Below the pieces are notes generated by a model. The model ran no database searches, was not told the DNA's origin, and was given only the letters and a program-made list of their open reading frames with translations. Below are positions 1 to 6,684 of a DNA stretch of 9,873 nt, piece after piece (the first letter of the stretch is position 1; the number at the start of each line of letters is the position of its first letter). The DNA comes from an uncultured Clostridia bacterium. GTDB taxonomy: Bacteria; Bacillota; Clostridia; Oscillospirales; Acutalibacteraceae. Both the position numbers and the translations under genes were made by a program. The DNA is taken from NCBI GenBank assembly GCA_947565265.1, contig CANOFK010000023.1:1-9873 (forward strand), written 5' to 3'.

Positions 1-54
1 CCTTTTCAGCAGCACGGGCTGTACAAAAGGTCCTTTTTTCAGACTTCTGCTCAT
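1..54 (-). CDS. rpsS: 30S ribosomal protein S19, N-terminal fragment (cut by window edge)
   Basis: Only the first 18 codons lie in the window, beginning MSRSLKKGPFVQPVLLKR, which is the characteristic start of ribosomal protein S19. S19 binds 16S rRNA in the head of the small subunit. The ATG at 54-52 follows an AAGGAG motif 11 nt upstream and lies 25 nt after the rplB stop. That is the usual rplB-rpsS order of the S10 operon. The gene continues off the left edge, so nothing can be said about its 3' end. Confidence 0.95.
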   Translation of the reverse strand, partial: MSRSLKKGPFVQPVLLKR

Positions 55-79
55 GTTCCTTTATGCTCCTTTCCCGTGC

Positions 80-913
80 TTACTTGCCATTGCGGCGGCG
101 TACAATAAACTTGTCGCTGCTCTTATGGTGCTTGCGGGTCTTGTAACCCAGCGCCGGTTTGCCCCAGGGGGTGACAGGGCCGGGGCGGCCCACAGGGCTC
201 TTGCCCTCGCCGCCGCCGTGGGGGTGGTCGTTGGGGTTCATAACCGAGCCGCGCACGGTGGGCCGCCAGCCCATGTGGCGTTTCCGGCCGGCCTTGCCTA
301 TCTTCACGTTCTCGTGGTCAATATTGCTCACCTGGCCAATAGACGCCATGCAGTTGTCCGGCACATTGCGCAGCTCGCCGCTGGGCAGGCGCAACAGGGC
401 CATGCCGTTCTCTTTGGCCATCAACTGGGCCATCATCCCCGCAGACCGGGCCAACTGGGCGCCCTTGCCGGGGTACAGTTCCACATTGTGGATGAAGGTA
501 CCGGTGGGGATGTTCTTCAGGGGCAGGGCGTTGCCGGGCTTGATATCCGCCTCGGCGCCGGAAACCACCTTATCCCCAACCTTAATGCCGTGGGGGGCGA
601 TGATATAGCGCTTTTCCCCGTCCTCATACTCGCACAGGGCGATGAACGCCGAACGGTTAGGGTCATACTCCAGGGTCAGCACGGTGGCGGGCATATCGTG
701 CTTCTGGCGCTTAAAGTCGATGATACGGTACTTCTTGCGGTTGCCGCCGCCCCGGTGGCGGACGGTGATCCGGCCATAGCTGTTGCGGCCGGATTTATTG
801 GAAAGGGGGGCCAGCAGGCTCTTTTCCGGGCCGGTTTTGGAAAGGCCCGTATAGTCCGTGACGGACATATTGCGCCTGGCCGCCGTAGTGGGCTTAAAAT
901 TCTTGATTGCCAT
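80..913 (-). CDS. rplB: 50S ribosomal protein L2
   Basis: This 277-residue protein has the normal bacterial L2 length. L2 is a primary 23S rRNA binder near the peptidyl-transferase centre and helps subunit association. The N-terminal half (about residues 40-120) carries the RNA-binding segment with [17 protein letters not shown] and IIDFKRQ. The C-terminal half contains the strongly conserved [20 protein letters not shown] (225-244), including the histidine of DHPHGGGEG (His230) that matches the functionally important His229 of E. coli L2. The tail [14 protein letters not shown]...DKFIVRRR is also typical. The gene starts 38 nt after rplW. Its AGGAG motif lies about 14 nt from the ATG, a little longer than ideal, but the [14 protein letters not shown] start is canonical. 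Confidence 0.98.
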   Translation of the reverse strand: MAIKNFKPTTAARRNMSVTDYTGLSKTGPEKSLLAPLSNKSGRNSYGRITVRHRGGGNRKKYRIIDFKRQKHDMPATVLTLEYDPNRSAFIALCEYEDGEKRYIIAPHGIKVGDKVVSGAEADIKPGNALPLKNIPTGTFIHNVELYPGKGAQLARSAGMMAQLMAKENGMALLRLPSGELRNVPDNCMASIGQVSNIDHENVKIGKAGRKRHMGWRPTVRGSVMNPNDHPHGGGEGKSPVGRPGPVTPWGKPALGYKTRKHHKSSDKFIVRRRNGK

Positions 914-951
914 CTCTTTTGTTCACTCTCCTATGATAAAAGTGCCAGGCC

Positions 952-1242
952 TTAGACCATGCTCTCGAAGAACTCGATGGTCTTGCTGTCCTCGGTCAGG
1001 GTGACCACAGCCTTTTTCCAGCTTTTGGTGTAGCCCTGGTAACGGCCCTGGCGGCGCAGCCTGCCCCGCACGTGGAGGGTGTTCACCTTGCTGACCTTCA
1101 CGCCGAAGGCAGCCTCCACAGCCTGTTTCACTTCGATCTTGGTGGCGGCTTTCTCCACCTCGAAGGTGTATTTCTTCTGGGCATTGCCGTCCATGGTCTT
1201 TTCAGTAATAATAGGGCGGATGATGATGTCATGGGCGTCCAT
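952..1242 (-). CDS. rplW: 50S ribosomal protein L23
   Basis: This 96-residue protein matches L23 in length and motifs: [13 protein letters not shown] at the start, [26 protein letters not shown] in the middle, then the basic loop [25 protein letters not shown]23 sits at the exit of the peptide tunnel and is the docking site for trigger factor and signal recognition particle. The start codon overlaps the rplD stop by one base (TAATG). A very strong GAGGAGGTG ribosome binding site lies inside the end of rplD, so the two genes are probably translationally coupled. Confidence 0.97.
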   Translation of the reverse strand: MDAHDIIIRPIITEKTMDGNAQKKYTFEVEKAATKIEVKQAVEAAFGVKVSKVNTLHVRGRLRRQGRYQGYTKSWKKAVVTLTEDSKTIEFFESMV

Positions 1243-1865
1243 TATGCGTACACCTCCTCGATTTTCTCCACGGCCCCCTGCACCACGATGAACTTGTCTG
1301 CACCCAGGATGTCGTACACATTCAGGGTGTTCACCTGGGCGGTTTTCACGCCGGGGATGTTGGCCGCGCTTTTAATGATCTTCTCGTCCACGCTGTCCAG
1401 CACAATCAGCGCCTTCTTCTCGCTGCCAATCGCCTTCAGCATAGCGGCGATGGTCTTGGTCTTGAACCCTTCGCAGGTGATCTTGTCAATAACCACCATC
1501 TCGCCGTCTTGCACCTTAGAGGAGAGGGCGGACTTCATTGCCAGCCTTCTCACCTTTTTGTTAAGGGAATAACGGTACTCCCTGGGCTTGGGGGCAAACA
1601 CGATGCCGCCGTGGGTCCACTGGGGGGCGCGGGTACTGCCCTGGCGGGCACGGCCGGTGCCCTTCTGCCGCCACGGCTTGCGCCCGCCACCGGAAACCTC
1701 GCTGCGGGTCAGCGCAGACTGGGTGCCCTGGCGCTGGTTGGCCAGATAATTCTTGACCATATCGTTCATTACAGGGACATTGGGCTCGATGCCAAACACC
1801 GTATCGGCCAACTGCTGCCGGCCAACCTCCTGGCCCTGCATATTCAACACTGCTACTTCAGCCAT
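1242..1865 (-). CDS. rplD: 50S ribosomal protein L4
   Basis: This 207-residue protein is L4. The tell-tale extended loop, residues about 59-91 ([19 protein letters not shown] followed by [17 protein letters not shown]), reaches into the peptide exit tunnel; changes there confer macrolide resistance in other bacteria. The C-terminal globular domain contains [21 protein letters not shown] and ends with VEKIEEVYA. The gene starts 17 nt after rplC behind GGGGAGGAGG and overlaps rplW by one base. In E. coli, L4 represses its own operon by acting on the rpsJ leader, which is relevant to the hairpins seen in the leader here. Whether L4 does this in the present organism is not shown by the sequence. 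Confidence 0.97.
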   Translation of the reverse strand: MAEVAVLNMQGQEVGRQQLADTVFGIEPNVPVMNDMVKNYLANQRQGTQSALTRSEVSGGGRKPWRQKGTGRARQGSTRAPQWTHGGIVFAPKPREYRYSLNKKVRRLAMKSALSSKVQDGEMVVIDKITCEGFKTKTIAAMLKAIGSEKKALIVLDSVDEKIIKSAANIPGVKTAQVNTLNVYDILGADKFIVVQGAVEKIEEVYA

Positions 1866-1882
1866 TCTTCTTCCTCCTCCCC

Positions 1883-2515
1883 TTACGCTTTCACGCTGTC
1901 GCGTACAATGACCACGCCGCCGTTGGGGCCGGGTATGGCGCCTTTAATGGCGATCAGGTTGTTCTCGGCGTCCACCTTTGCCACCGTCAGGTTCTGCACC
2001 GTAACGGTTTCCGCGCCCAGATGCCCGGCCATTTTCAGCCCCTTCCACACCCGGGAGGGGGACGAGCACGCGCCGTTGGAACCGCCGTGGCGGGCCACAG
2101 GGCCGCTGCCGTGGGTTTCCTTCAGCCGGTGGAAGTTCCAGCGCTTGATAACGCCCTGGTAGCCCTTGCCCTTGCTCTGGCCGGTCACGTCCACCCGCTC
2201 GCCGCTCTCAAACAGGTCGGCCTTAATCAGGTCGCCTACCGAAAGGGCGCTGGTGTCCTCCAGCCGCAACTCCCGCAGGGTCTTCTTGGGGGCCACGTCA
2301 CCCTTTTTGAAGTGCCCGGTCATGGGCTTGTTCACCCGCTGGGGTTTCTGGTCGCCAAAGCCGATCTGCACAGCATCGTAGCCGTCGTTCTCCACGGTCT
2401 TCTTCTGCACGACCACGCAGGGGCCGGCCTCGACCACGGTTACGGGGATGACCTTTCCCTTGTCGTCGAAGATCTGCGTCATACCGATCTTCTTTCCGAT
2501 GATCCCTTTTTTCAT
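1883..2515 (-). CDS. rplC: 50S ribosomal protein L3
   Basis: This 210-residue protein is L3, a 23S rRNA binder that starts large-subunit assembly and reaches the peptidyl-transferase centre. Recognisable parts are the start [20 protein letters not shown], the central [20 protein letters not shown] (109-128), and the extended loop [20 protein letters not shown] with [13 protein letters not shown] (135-167). It ends with the beta-barrel segment [20 protein letters not shown]. The ATG is preceded by AAAGGAAAAAG. The gene lies 120 nt after rpsJ, which is long for this operon, and that spacer contains two hairpins (separate entry). Confidence 0.97.
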   Translation of the reverse strand: MKKGIIGKKIGMTQIFDDKGKVIPVTVVEAGPCVVVQKKTVENDGYDAVQIGFGDQKPQRVNKPMTGHFKKGDVAPKKTLRELRLEDTSALSVGDLIKADLFESGERVDVTGQSKGKGYQGVIKRWNFHRLKETHGSGPVARHGGSNGACSSPSRVWKGLKMAGHLGAETVTVQNLTVAKVDAENNLIAIKGAIPGPNGGVVIVRDSVKA

Positions 2516-2537
2516 TGTCTTTTTCCTTTCTACTCCT

Positions 2538-2606
2538 GGGGCCGCTCACCTTTTGTAAGGCGCGCCCCGTCAGGTTATTGGTCGATAAGCGGGACCGCCT
2601 ATCGAC
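2538..2606 (-). promoter_or_regulatory. Two hairpins in the rpsJ-rplC spacer
   Basis: In transcript order the first hairpin (2606-2581) has a 7-bp outer stem GTCGATA/TATCGAC, one mismatch, then GCG/CGC closing a GGAC-type tetraloop. The second (2568-2538) has an outer GGGGC/GCCCC stem and an inner CGCCTT/AAGGTG stem (one G-U pair) around an ACAA loop. It ends about 10 nt before the rplC ribosome binding site. Neither is followed by a T-run, so they do not look like terminators. They could be a ribosomal-protein binding site, an RNA processing site, or a translational control element for rplC. The structures are seen in the sequence; the role is unknown. Confidence 0.5.
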
Positions 2607-2635
2607 ATGACCCTCCGCTGTCGGTTGGTTGGGAT

Positions 2636-2947
2636 TTAGAGTTTGATCTCAATCTCAACGCCGGCGGGGAGCTCCAAGCCCATCAATGCCTCCACGGTCT
2701 TGTTGCTGGGCCTGAGGATGTCGATCAGCCTCTTGTGGGTACGCAGCTCAAACTGCTCCCGGCTGTCCTTGTACTTGTGGACTGCGCGCAGGATGGTGAT
2801 GATCTGCTTTTCCGTCGGCAGGGGCACCGGGCCGGACACCCTAGCGCCTGTGCGCTTGGCTGTGGCCACAATCTTCTCTGACGACTGGTCCACCAACTGG
2901 TGGTCGTACCCTTTGAGCCTGATCCTGATCTTTTCCTTGACTGCCAT
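2636..2947 (-). CDS. rpsJ: 30S ribosomal protein S10 (NusE)
   Basis: This 103-residue protein is S10, a component of the 30S head that also acts as NusE in transcription antitermination complexes with NusB. The sequence is canonical throughout: [34 protein letters not shown], then [19 protein letters not shown] and the short C-terminus [12 protein letters not shown]. The ATG lies 11 nt after a perfect AGGAGG. It is the first gene of the operon. No rpsL, rpsG, fusA or tuf precedes it on this strand; proC is the next gene upstream, so the S10 operon has its own promoter. Confidence 0.98.
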   Translation of the reverse strand: MAVKEKIRIRLKGYDHQLVDQSSEKIVATAKRTGARVSGPVPLPTEKQIITILRAVHKYKDSREQFELRTHKRLIDILRPSNKTVEALMGLELPAGVEIEIKL

Positions 2948-3029
2948 CTTAATTACCGCCTCCTAAGTGGTTCATTGGGCGCGTTCGCTTTTTTCAACAC
3001 TGCTCCGGGTGTTTCCACCGGCCGCATAG

Positions 3030-3074
3030 AAAAACCGGCGATCCGCACACGCAACATAGCGTGACGGACACCGG
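3030..3074 (-). terminator. Terminator-like hairpin 2 inside the S10 leader (candidate attenuator)
   Basis: On the minus strand three helical blocks stack with small internal loops: CCGG/CCGG outside, TCCG/CGGA in the middle, CACGC/GCGTG inside around a TATGTT loop. TTTTT (3034-3030) follows the last base pair directly. This is the layout of an intrinsic terminator, placed about 85 nt before the rpsJ start. An upstream AAAACCGGGCGA (3171-3160) is complementary, with one bulged G, to the TCGCCGGTTTT of this hairpin's 3' arm and U-run. It could therefore act as an antiterminator. Activity is inferred from structure only. Confidence 0.6.
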
Positions 3075-3191
3075 GGACAGAGCCGAAACTCAGCTTTTTC
3101 TCCAAACAGACATACCGGCCTGCCGGGAGGGCCCGGCGGTTCCTGCCGCTTAGATCGTTTCGCCCGGTTTTAAATCGGACATACTCCACGG

Positions 3192-3212
3192 AAAAACCGG
3201 CCAGCCTGGCCG
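3192..3212 (-). terminator. Terminator-like hairpin 1 inside the S10 leader
   Basis: On the minus strand a perfect 6-bp stem CGGCCA/TGGCCG with a 3-nt GGC loop (3212-3198) is followed, after one G, by TTTTT (3196-3192). It lies about 150 nt downstream of the inferred start and inside the transcribed leader, so if active it would cause premature termination. Its 3' part, GCCGGTTTTTC, is repeated exactly in the second terminator-like hairpin. The stem is short, so full termination is uncertain. Confidence 0.5.
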
Positions 3213-3364
3213 CAACCTCCCGCTTCAACGCCCCGGCAGGGTTTCCCACCGGACCCGGCCCCCAGTCCCCCCGCCACCGCCTACACGGCAGGCTAATGGC
3301 TTGGGTTCCTCCAAAAAGCCAGGATTTTTCAAGGGCCTTAGCCCTTTAGCAGTCGTACTAGTGT

Positions 3365-3424
3365 ATATTACCACAAGACCTTGTATTTTGCAAGGGGTTT
3401 GTAAAAACTTTTTGAATTTTTTTC
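3365..3424 (-). promoter_or_regulatory. S10 operon promoter with UP-like element
   Basis: On the minus strand a -35 TTGCAA (3393-3388) and a -10 TAATAT (3370-3365) are separated by exactly 17 nt. TGG directly before the -10 gives an extended -10. Upstream of the -35, at 3424-3400, lies an A/T tract (AAAAAAATTC then AAAAAGTTTTTA). It sits where an UP element that binds the RNA polymerase alpha C-terminal domain would be expected. Transcription should start near 3358. This fits a strong growth-rate-controlled ribosomal-protein promoter. Confidence 0.7.
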
Positions 3425-3478
3425 AAACCGCCCCATAAACCGCCTGCACCTATATAATGTAGATAGCGTTTCGCCCAT

Positions 3479-3543
3479 GCCGCCCCCTCGTGGGCGGCGC
3501 AGGGGGCCGGCAGGCAAGGCATCAGCACCCGCAAGGCTTGCCT
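3479..3543 (-). other. GC-rich hairpins downstream of proC
   Basis: The stretch between the proC stop and the S10 promoter (3425-3572) contains two perfect 7-bp stems: AGGCAAG/CTTGCCT (arms 3537-3543 and 3512-3518, 18-nt loop) and GCCGCCC/GGGCGGC (arms 3492-3498 and 3479-3485, 6-nt loop). Neither has a T-run on the minus strand. They may stabilise the 3' end of the proBAC transcript or be part of a factor-dependent terminator. Some proline-operon transcripts may read through into the S10 leader. No gene is seen here. Confidence 0.4.
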
Positions 3544-3572
3544 CGAAAGAGCCCGGCCGCCGAAAATACCCC

Positions 3573-4370
3573 TCATCCCCCGGCCGCAATCACCGCCTCC
3601 AGCACCGCGCTGCGCAAACCGGCCTTTTCCAGGGCCCGCACCCCCTGTATGGTGCTCCCCCCCGGCGAACAGACCTGATCCTTCAATTCCCCCGGGTGGG
3701 CGCCGCTCTCCAGGGCCAGCATAGCCGCACCGGCAGTCATTTCCTCTGCCAGCCGCAGGGCCAAGGCCCTGGGCAGGCCACAGGCCACACCGCCATCGGC
3801 CAGCGCCTCCATAAACAGGTCCACAAAGGCCGGGCCGCAACCTGCCACCTTCCCCCCTGCGCCCATCAGGCCCTCTTCTATCTCTATCAGGCTGCCGGTT
3901 GCCCCCATACTCTCCAAAAAGGCCTTTTTCTGCGCCTCTGCCACCCCTTTGCCAAAGGTGTACAGGGTAATGCCCCGGCCAATGGCCACCGGCGTGTTGG
4001 GCATAATCCGCACCGCAGGTGTCCCGGCCGAGAAAGCCTCCAGCTCCGCCAGCGTCACCCCCGCCGCCATAGATACCAGCAAGGGGCGCTTTTCTTCCAG
4101 CACAGGGCAAAGGCTTTCCAGCAGGGGCCCTACCTGCCCCGGCTTTACCCCCAAAAAGGCCATCTCGCAGGCCGCCGCCTGGGCATTGCCCCCTGTCTGG
4201 CAGCCCAACTCCTTTGCCAAAGCCTCTGCTTTTCCGGGGGTACGGTTGGCCAAAACCAGCCTTGCCTGGGGCAGTTGCCTGCGCACCGCCCTGGCCAGGG
4301 CCGCCCCCATGTTCCCCGTACCAATAAAGCCGATCCCCCCATTTCCCCTGTTTACGTTGGTGCCACCCAT
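3573..4370 (-). CDS. proC: Pyrroline-5-carboxylate reductase
   Basis: This cytoplasmic enzyme performs the last step of proline synthesis, NAD(P)H-dependent reduction of 1-pyrroline-5-carboxylate to proline. From the chosen start the protein is 265 residues, the usual length. The Rossmann dinucleotide motif GFIGTGNMG is at 14-22, MPNTP at 123-127, the GP of the AGCGPAF segment at 179-180, and the family signature LKDQVCSPGGSTIQGVRALE in the C-terminal dimerisation domain (about 229-248). I chose ATG 4370 because AAAGGGGA lies about 10 nt upstream and the Rossmann motif then falls near the N-terminus. An in-frame ATG at 4418 would add 16 poorly conserved residues and has a weaker ribosome binding site. 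The gene follows proA closely and is probably co-transcribed. Confidence 0.95.
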   Translation of the reverse strand: MGGTNVNRGNGGIGFIGTGNMGAALARAVRRQLPQARLVLANRTPGKAEALAKELGCQTGGNAQAAACEMAFLGVKPGQVGPLLESLCPVLEEKRPLLVSMAAGVTLAELEAFSAGTPAVRIMPNTPVAIGRGITLYTFGKGVAEAQKKAFLESMGATGSLIEIEEGLMGAGGKVAGCGPAFVDLFMEALADGGVACGLPRALALRLAEEMTAGAAMLALESGAHPGELKDQVCSPGGSTIQGVRALEKAGLRSAVLEAVIAAGG

Positions 4371-4426
4371 TGTGTACCTGTCCCCTTTCCTATAATATAT
4401 TAATGTAATAGCAGCCATAGCGCCGC

Positions 4427-5674
4427 CTACCGCACTTGCCCCTCCCCATACACCACATATTTGTAGGATGTCAACTCTTCCAGCCCCATCGGCCCCCTGG
4501 CGTGCATCTTCTGGGTGGAAATGCCGATCTCCGCCCCCAGCCCAAACTCTCCCCCGTCCGTAAAGCGGGTAGAGGCATTCACATAGACCGCCGCCGCATC
4601 CACCGCTGCCAGAAAGTGCTGGGCCGTAAAATAGTTGGCTGTCACAATACTCTCCGAGTGGCCGGAACCATGGCGGGCAATAAAGGCAATGGCCTCCTCC
4701 ACATCCTCCACCACCCGCACAGCCAGGATATAGTCCCCATACTCCGCGTACCAGTCCGCTTCGCTGGCAGGCACCGCCCGGCTGCCGGCCAGTGGCAGGG
4801 CCTTCCCGTCACAGCGCAGTTCTACCTGGTGCCTTTCCAACAAAGGCGCCGCTTTTTGCAGGAACGCCGCTGCCACCTTTTCGTGGATGAGCACGCACTC
4901 CGCCGCGTTGCACACCGAGGGCCGGGAGCATTTGGCATTGTACAAGATCTCCGCGCCCATATCCAAATCCGCGTCCTTATCAATATAGATATGGCACACC
5001 CCCTCCCCGGTGCGGATCACCGGCACGCTGGCCTCCCGGCTCACCGCCCGTATCAGCCCCGCACCGCCCCGGGGGATCAGCACATCCACATACCCGTCCA
5101 GGTGCATCAGGGCCTGGGCGCTGTCCCGGCTGGTGTCCTGTACCAGCGAAACACAGTCCTCCGGCAGCCCGGCCTCCCGCAAGGCCCGGCGCATCAGCGC
5201 CACCGCCACCCGGTTCGAGCGGATCGCCTCCTTGCCGCCCCGCAAAATGCAGGCATTCCCCGCCTTCAGGCAAAGGGCCGCCGCGTCCACTGCCACGTTT
5301 GGGCGGGCCTCAAAAATAATGGCGATCACCCCCAGCGGCACCCGCCTCCGGCTGATCACCAGCCCGTTCGGCCGGCGCTCGGTCCTGTCCGCCCGGCCGA
5401 TGGGATCCGGCAGCGCCGCCACCTGGCGCACCCCTTCCGCAATCCCCTCCATGCGCCCCCTGTCCAGGGACAGCCTGTCCAGCAGCGCCGGGCGCATACC
5501 CTCTGCCTGGGCCGCTGCCACGTCCTCCCGGTTGGCTGCCAGCCATTCTTCCTGCCCGGCCAGCAACGTAGCGGCAATCGCCTCCAGCGCCGCGTTTTTC
5601 TGGGCCGTCTCGGCTACAGCCAGGGTACGGCTGGCCTCCTTTGCGGTGGCCCCTTGCTGTTCTAATATGGTCAT
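4427..5674 (-). CDS. proA: Gamma-glutamyl phosphate reductase (glutamate-5-semialdehyde dehydrogenase)
   Basis: ProA is a cytoplasmic enzyme that reduces gamma-glutamyl phosphate with NADPH to glutamate-5-semialdehyde, which cyclises to the ProC substrate. The protein has 415 residues, normal for the family, and belongs to the aldehyde dehydrogenase superfamily. Visible motifs are PLGVIAIIFEARPNVAVDAA (113-132) in the cofactor domain, LRGGKEA (144-150), and the catalytic cysteine at 255 in NAKCSRPSVCNAAE. GGEFGLGAEIGISTQK with MHARGPMGLEELTSYKY follow near the C-terminus. A strong AAGGAGG lies 7 nt before the ATG. It follows proB by 60 nt, consistent with channelling of the unstable phosphate intermediate between the two enzymes. 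Confidence 0.97.
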   Translation of the reverse strand: MTILEQQGATAKEASRTLAVAETAQKNAALEAIAATLLAGQEEWLAANREDVAAAQAEGMRPALLDRLSLDRGRMEGIAEGVRQVAALPDPIGRADRTERRPNGLVISRRRVPLGVIAIIFEARPNVAVDAAALCLKAGNACILRGGKEAIRSNRVAVALMRRALREAGLPEDCVSLVQDTSRDSAQALMHLDGYVDVLIPRGGAGLIRAVSREASVPVIRTGEGVCHIYIDKDADLDMGAEILYNAKCSRPSVCNAAECVLIHEKVAAAFLQKAAPLLERHQVELRCDGKALPLAGSRAVPASEADWYAEYGDYILAVRVVEDVEEAIAFIARHGSGHSESIVTANYFTAQHFLAAVDAAAVYVNASTRFTDGGEFGLGAEIGISTQKMHARGPMGLEELTSYKYVVYGEGQVR

Positions 5675-5734
5675 CGGTGTGCCTCCTTTTTTAAGCCGTT
5701 ACCGGCGGCGCCCTATGGCCGGGCCGCCCGCTTT

Positions 5735-6562
5735 TTATCCCTCTACCCCCATCTCAGCCATTGGGCCGGGGCGGCCTGCAAACCGGGTGCCAATGGCCTC
5801 CCCGGCCACAACCGCGTACAGGTCCTCCATCCGGGCACCGTTGGTGATCACCATCTCCACCCCTGCCTGCATGGCCACCTGCGCGGCGGAAAGCTTGGTC
5901 GCCATGCCACCTGTGCCCCGCCAAGTACCGGCGCCGCCGGCCATCTCCCAAATCTCCGGGGTCAGCGCCTCTACCCGGTCCAGCAGCCGCGCGTCCTTGC
6001 AGGTGTGGGGGTCCCGGTCATACAGGCCGTCTATGTCGCTGAGCAGCACCAGCAGCCCCGCCCCGCACAGCCCGGCCACAATGGCCGAAAGGGTATCGTT
6101 GTCCCCCAGCACCTTATGGTCCCCTGTTTCGATCTCCGCCGAGGAAACCGAGTCGTTTTCGTTCACCACCGGGATGACCCCCATGCCCAGTAGCGCCGAG
6201 AAAGTCCCCCGCAGGTGCGCCGCCCGCTGGGGGACGGCCACATCCTCCCCGGTCAGCAAGATCTGGGCCACGGCCTGCCCGTACTCCCCGAAAAACTTGT
6301 CATATAGGTGCATAATCTGGCATTGCCCCACCGCGGCGGCAGCCTGTTTCATCCGCAGTTCCTGGGGGCGCTGGGCCAGGCCCAGGCGGGCCGTCCCCAC
6401 GGCAATGGCCCCCGAAGAAACCAAGATCACTTCATGCCCCCGGTTATGCAGGCCCGTCAGGGTACGGGCCAGGCGCTCCATGCTTTGCAGGTCCAGCCTG
6501 CCGGAGTCATGGGTCAGGGTAGAGGTCCCCACCTTGATCACCATGCGTTGCGTGCGTTCCAT
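5735..6562 (-). CDS. proB: Glutamate 5-kinase, short form without PUA domain
   Basis: ProB phosphorylates glutamate with ATP to gamma-glutamyl phosphate, the committed and normally proline-inhibited step of proline synthesis. The amino-acid-kinase fold is clear: KVGTSTL (10-16), VSSGAIAVG (48-56), NENDSV (134-139), GDNDTLSA (153-160), SDIDGLYD (175-182) and GTGGMATKLSAA (216-227). I chose ATG 6562 because GGGGAGGG sits 5-6 nt upstream and the kinase motif then begins at residue 10. A longer open frame reaching 6673 would run through the promoter and is not believable. At 275 residues it lacks the C-terminal PUA domain of the 367-residue E. coli enzyme; short forms of this kind are known. Confidence 0.96.
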   Translation of the reverse strand: MERTQRMVIKVGTSTLTHDSGRLDLQSMERLARTLTGLHNRGHEVILVSSGAIAVGTARLGLAQRPQELRMKQAAAAVGQCQIMHLYDKFFGEYGQAVAQILLTGEDVAVPQRAAHLRGTFSALLGMGVIPVVNENDSVSSAEIETGDHKVLGDNDTLSAIVAGLCGAGLLVLLSDIDGLYDRDPHTCKDARLLDRVEALTPEIWEMAGGAGTWRGTGGMATKLSAAQVAMQAGVEMVITNGARMEDLYAVVAGEAIGTRFAGRPGPMAEMGVEG

Positions 6563-6598
6563 ACGGTCCCTCCCCGTCTTGTGATAGCCTTTCCTATG

Positions 6599-6627
6599 TT
6601 TATACCATACTCCGGGCCAAAAAGCAA
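6599..6627 (-). promoter_or_regulatory. Promoter of the proBAC genes
   Basis: On the minus strand a -35 TTGCTT (6627-6622) and a -10 TATAAA (6604-6599) have a 17-nt spacer, with TGG before the -10 forming an extended -10. The start site would be near 6592, giving a leader of about 30 nt. That is too short for a T-box or other riboswitch, so no RNA-based proline control is evident. Confidence 0.65.
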
Positions 6628-6640
6628 GACAACGGGCGCA

Positions 6641-6668
6641 AAAAGTTTTGCCAAAGTAAATTGGCAAA
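6641..6668 (-). terminator. Intrinsic terminator of the ABC permease gene
   Basis: A perfect 8-bp inverted repeat TTTGCCAA/TTGGCAAA with a 6-nt loop begins 17 nt after the permease stop on the minus strand and is followed by ACTTTTT. The stem is AT-rich, so strength may be moderate. It ends about 14 nt before the proB -35, separating the two transcription units. Confidence 0.65.
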
Positions 6669-6684
6669 GCCAAAAAGCGCTACC

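Larger units (their letters stand above)
2948..3358 (-). promoter_or_regulatory. Long structured 5' leader of the S10 operon
   Basis: About 410 nt separate the inferred transcription start (near 3358) from the rpsJ start codon, with no recognisable gene. In transcript order the leader shows: a 6-bp hairpin AAGGGC/GCCCTT (3346-3331); an SD-like GGAGGA (3312-3307) with no standard start codon in range; a terminator-like hairpin (3212-3192); a free AAAACCGGGCGA segment (3171-3160); a GCCGGG/CCCGGC hairpin (3137-3122); a second, longer terminator-like hairpin (3074-3030); and the rpsJ AGGAGG (2964-2959). The AAAACCGG segment can pair with the 3' arm and U-run of either terminator-like hairpin. 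The arrangement resembles a transcription attenuator sensing ribosomal-protein supply. I do not recognise it as a named leader family. An open frame runs through it but is probably not a gene (see findings). Confidence 0.6.

Noticed and set aside
53..955. Plus-strand open frame of about 300 codons opposite rplB
   Set aside because: Antisense shadow of rplB; alanine/glycine/histidine-rich and without motifs.
3453..3458. TATAAT on the plus strand as a promoter
   Set aside because: No -35 at 16-18 nt upstream and no plus-strand gene downstream.
3477..4403. Plus-strand open frame of about 308 codons opposite proC
   Set aside because: It lies antisense to a clearly functional proC with all family motifs, has a proline/arginine/glutamine-rich composition typical of GC-rich antisense frames, and resembles no protein family.
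4371..4418. Longer ProC start at 4418
   Set aside because: Weak ribosome binding site and 16 extra non-conserved residues before the Rossmann motif; ATG 4370 fits better, though the longer form cannot be fully excluded.
5010..6584. Plus-strand open frame of about 524 codons opposite proA and proB
   Set aside because: Serine/arginine/proline-rich low-complexity antisense translation of two well-supported genes; no domain recognisable.
6563..6600. T-box or proline riboswitch upstream of proB
   Set aside because: The inferred leader is only about 30 nt, with no T-box sequence, specifier loop or terminator.
6563..6673. Longer ProB start at 6673
   Set aside because: The extension runs through the predicted promoter and the permease terminator and adds residues without counterpart in glutamate kinases.
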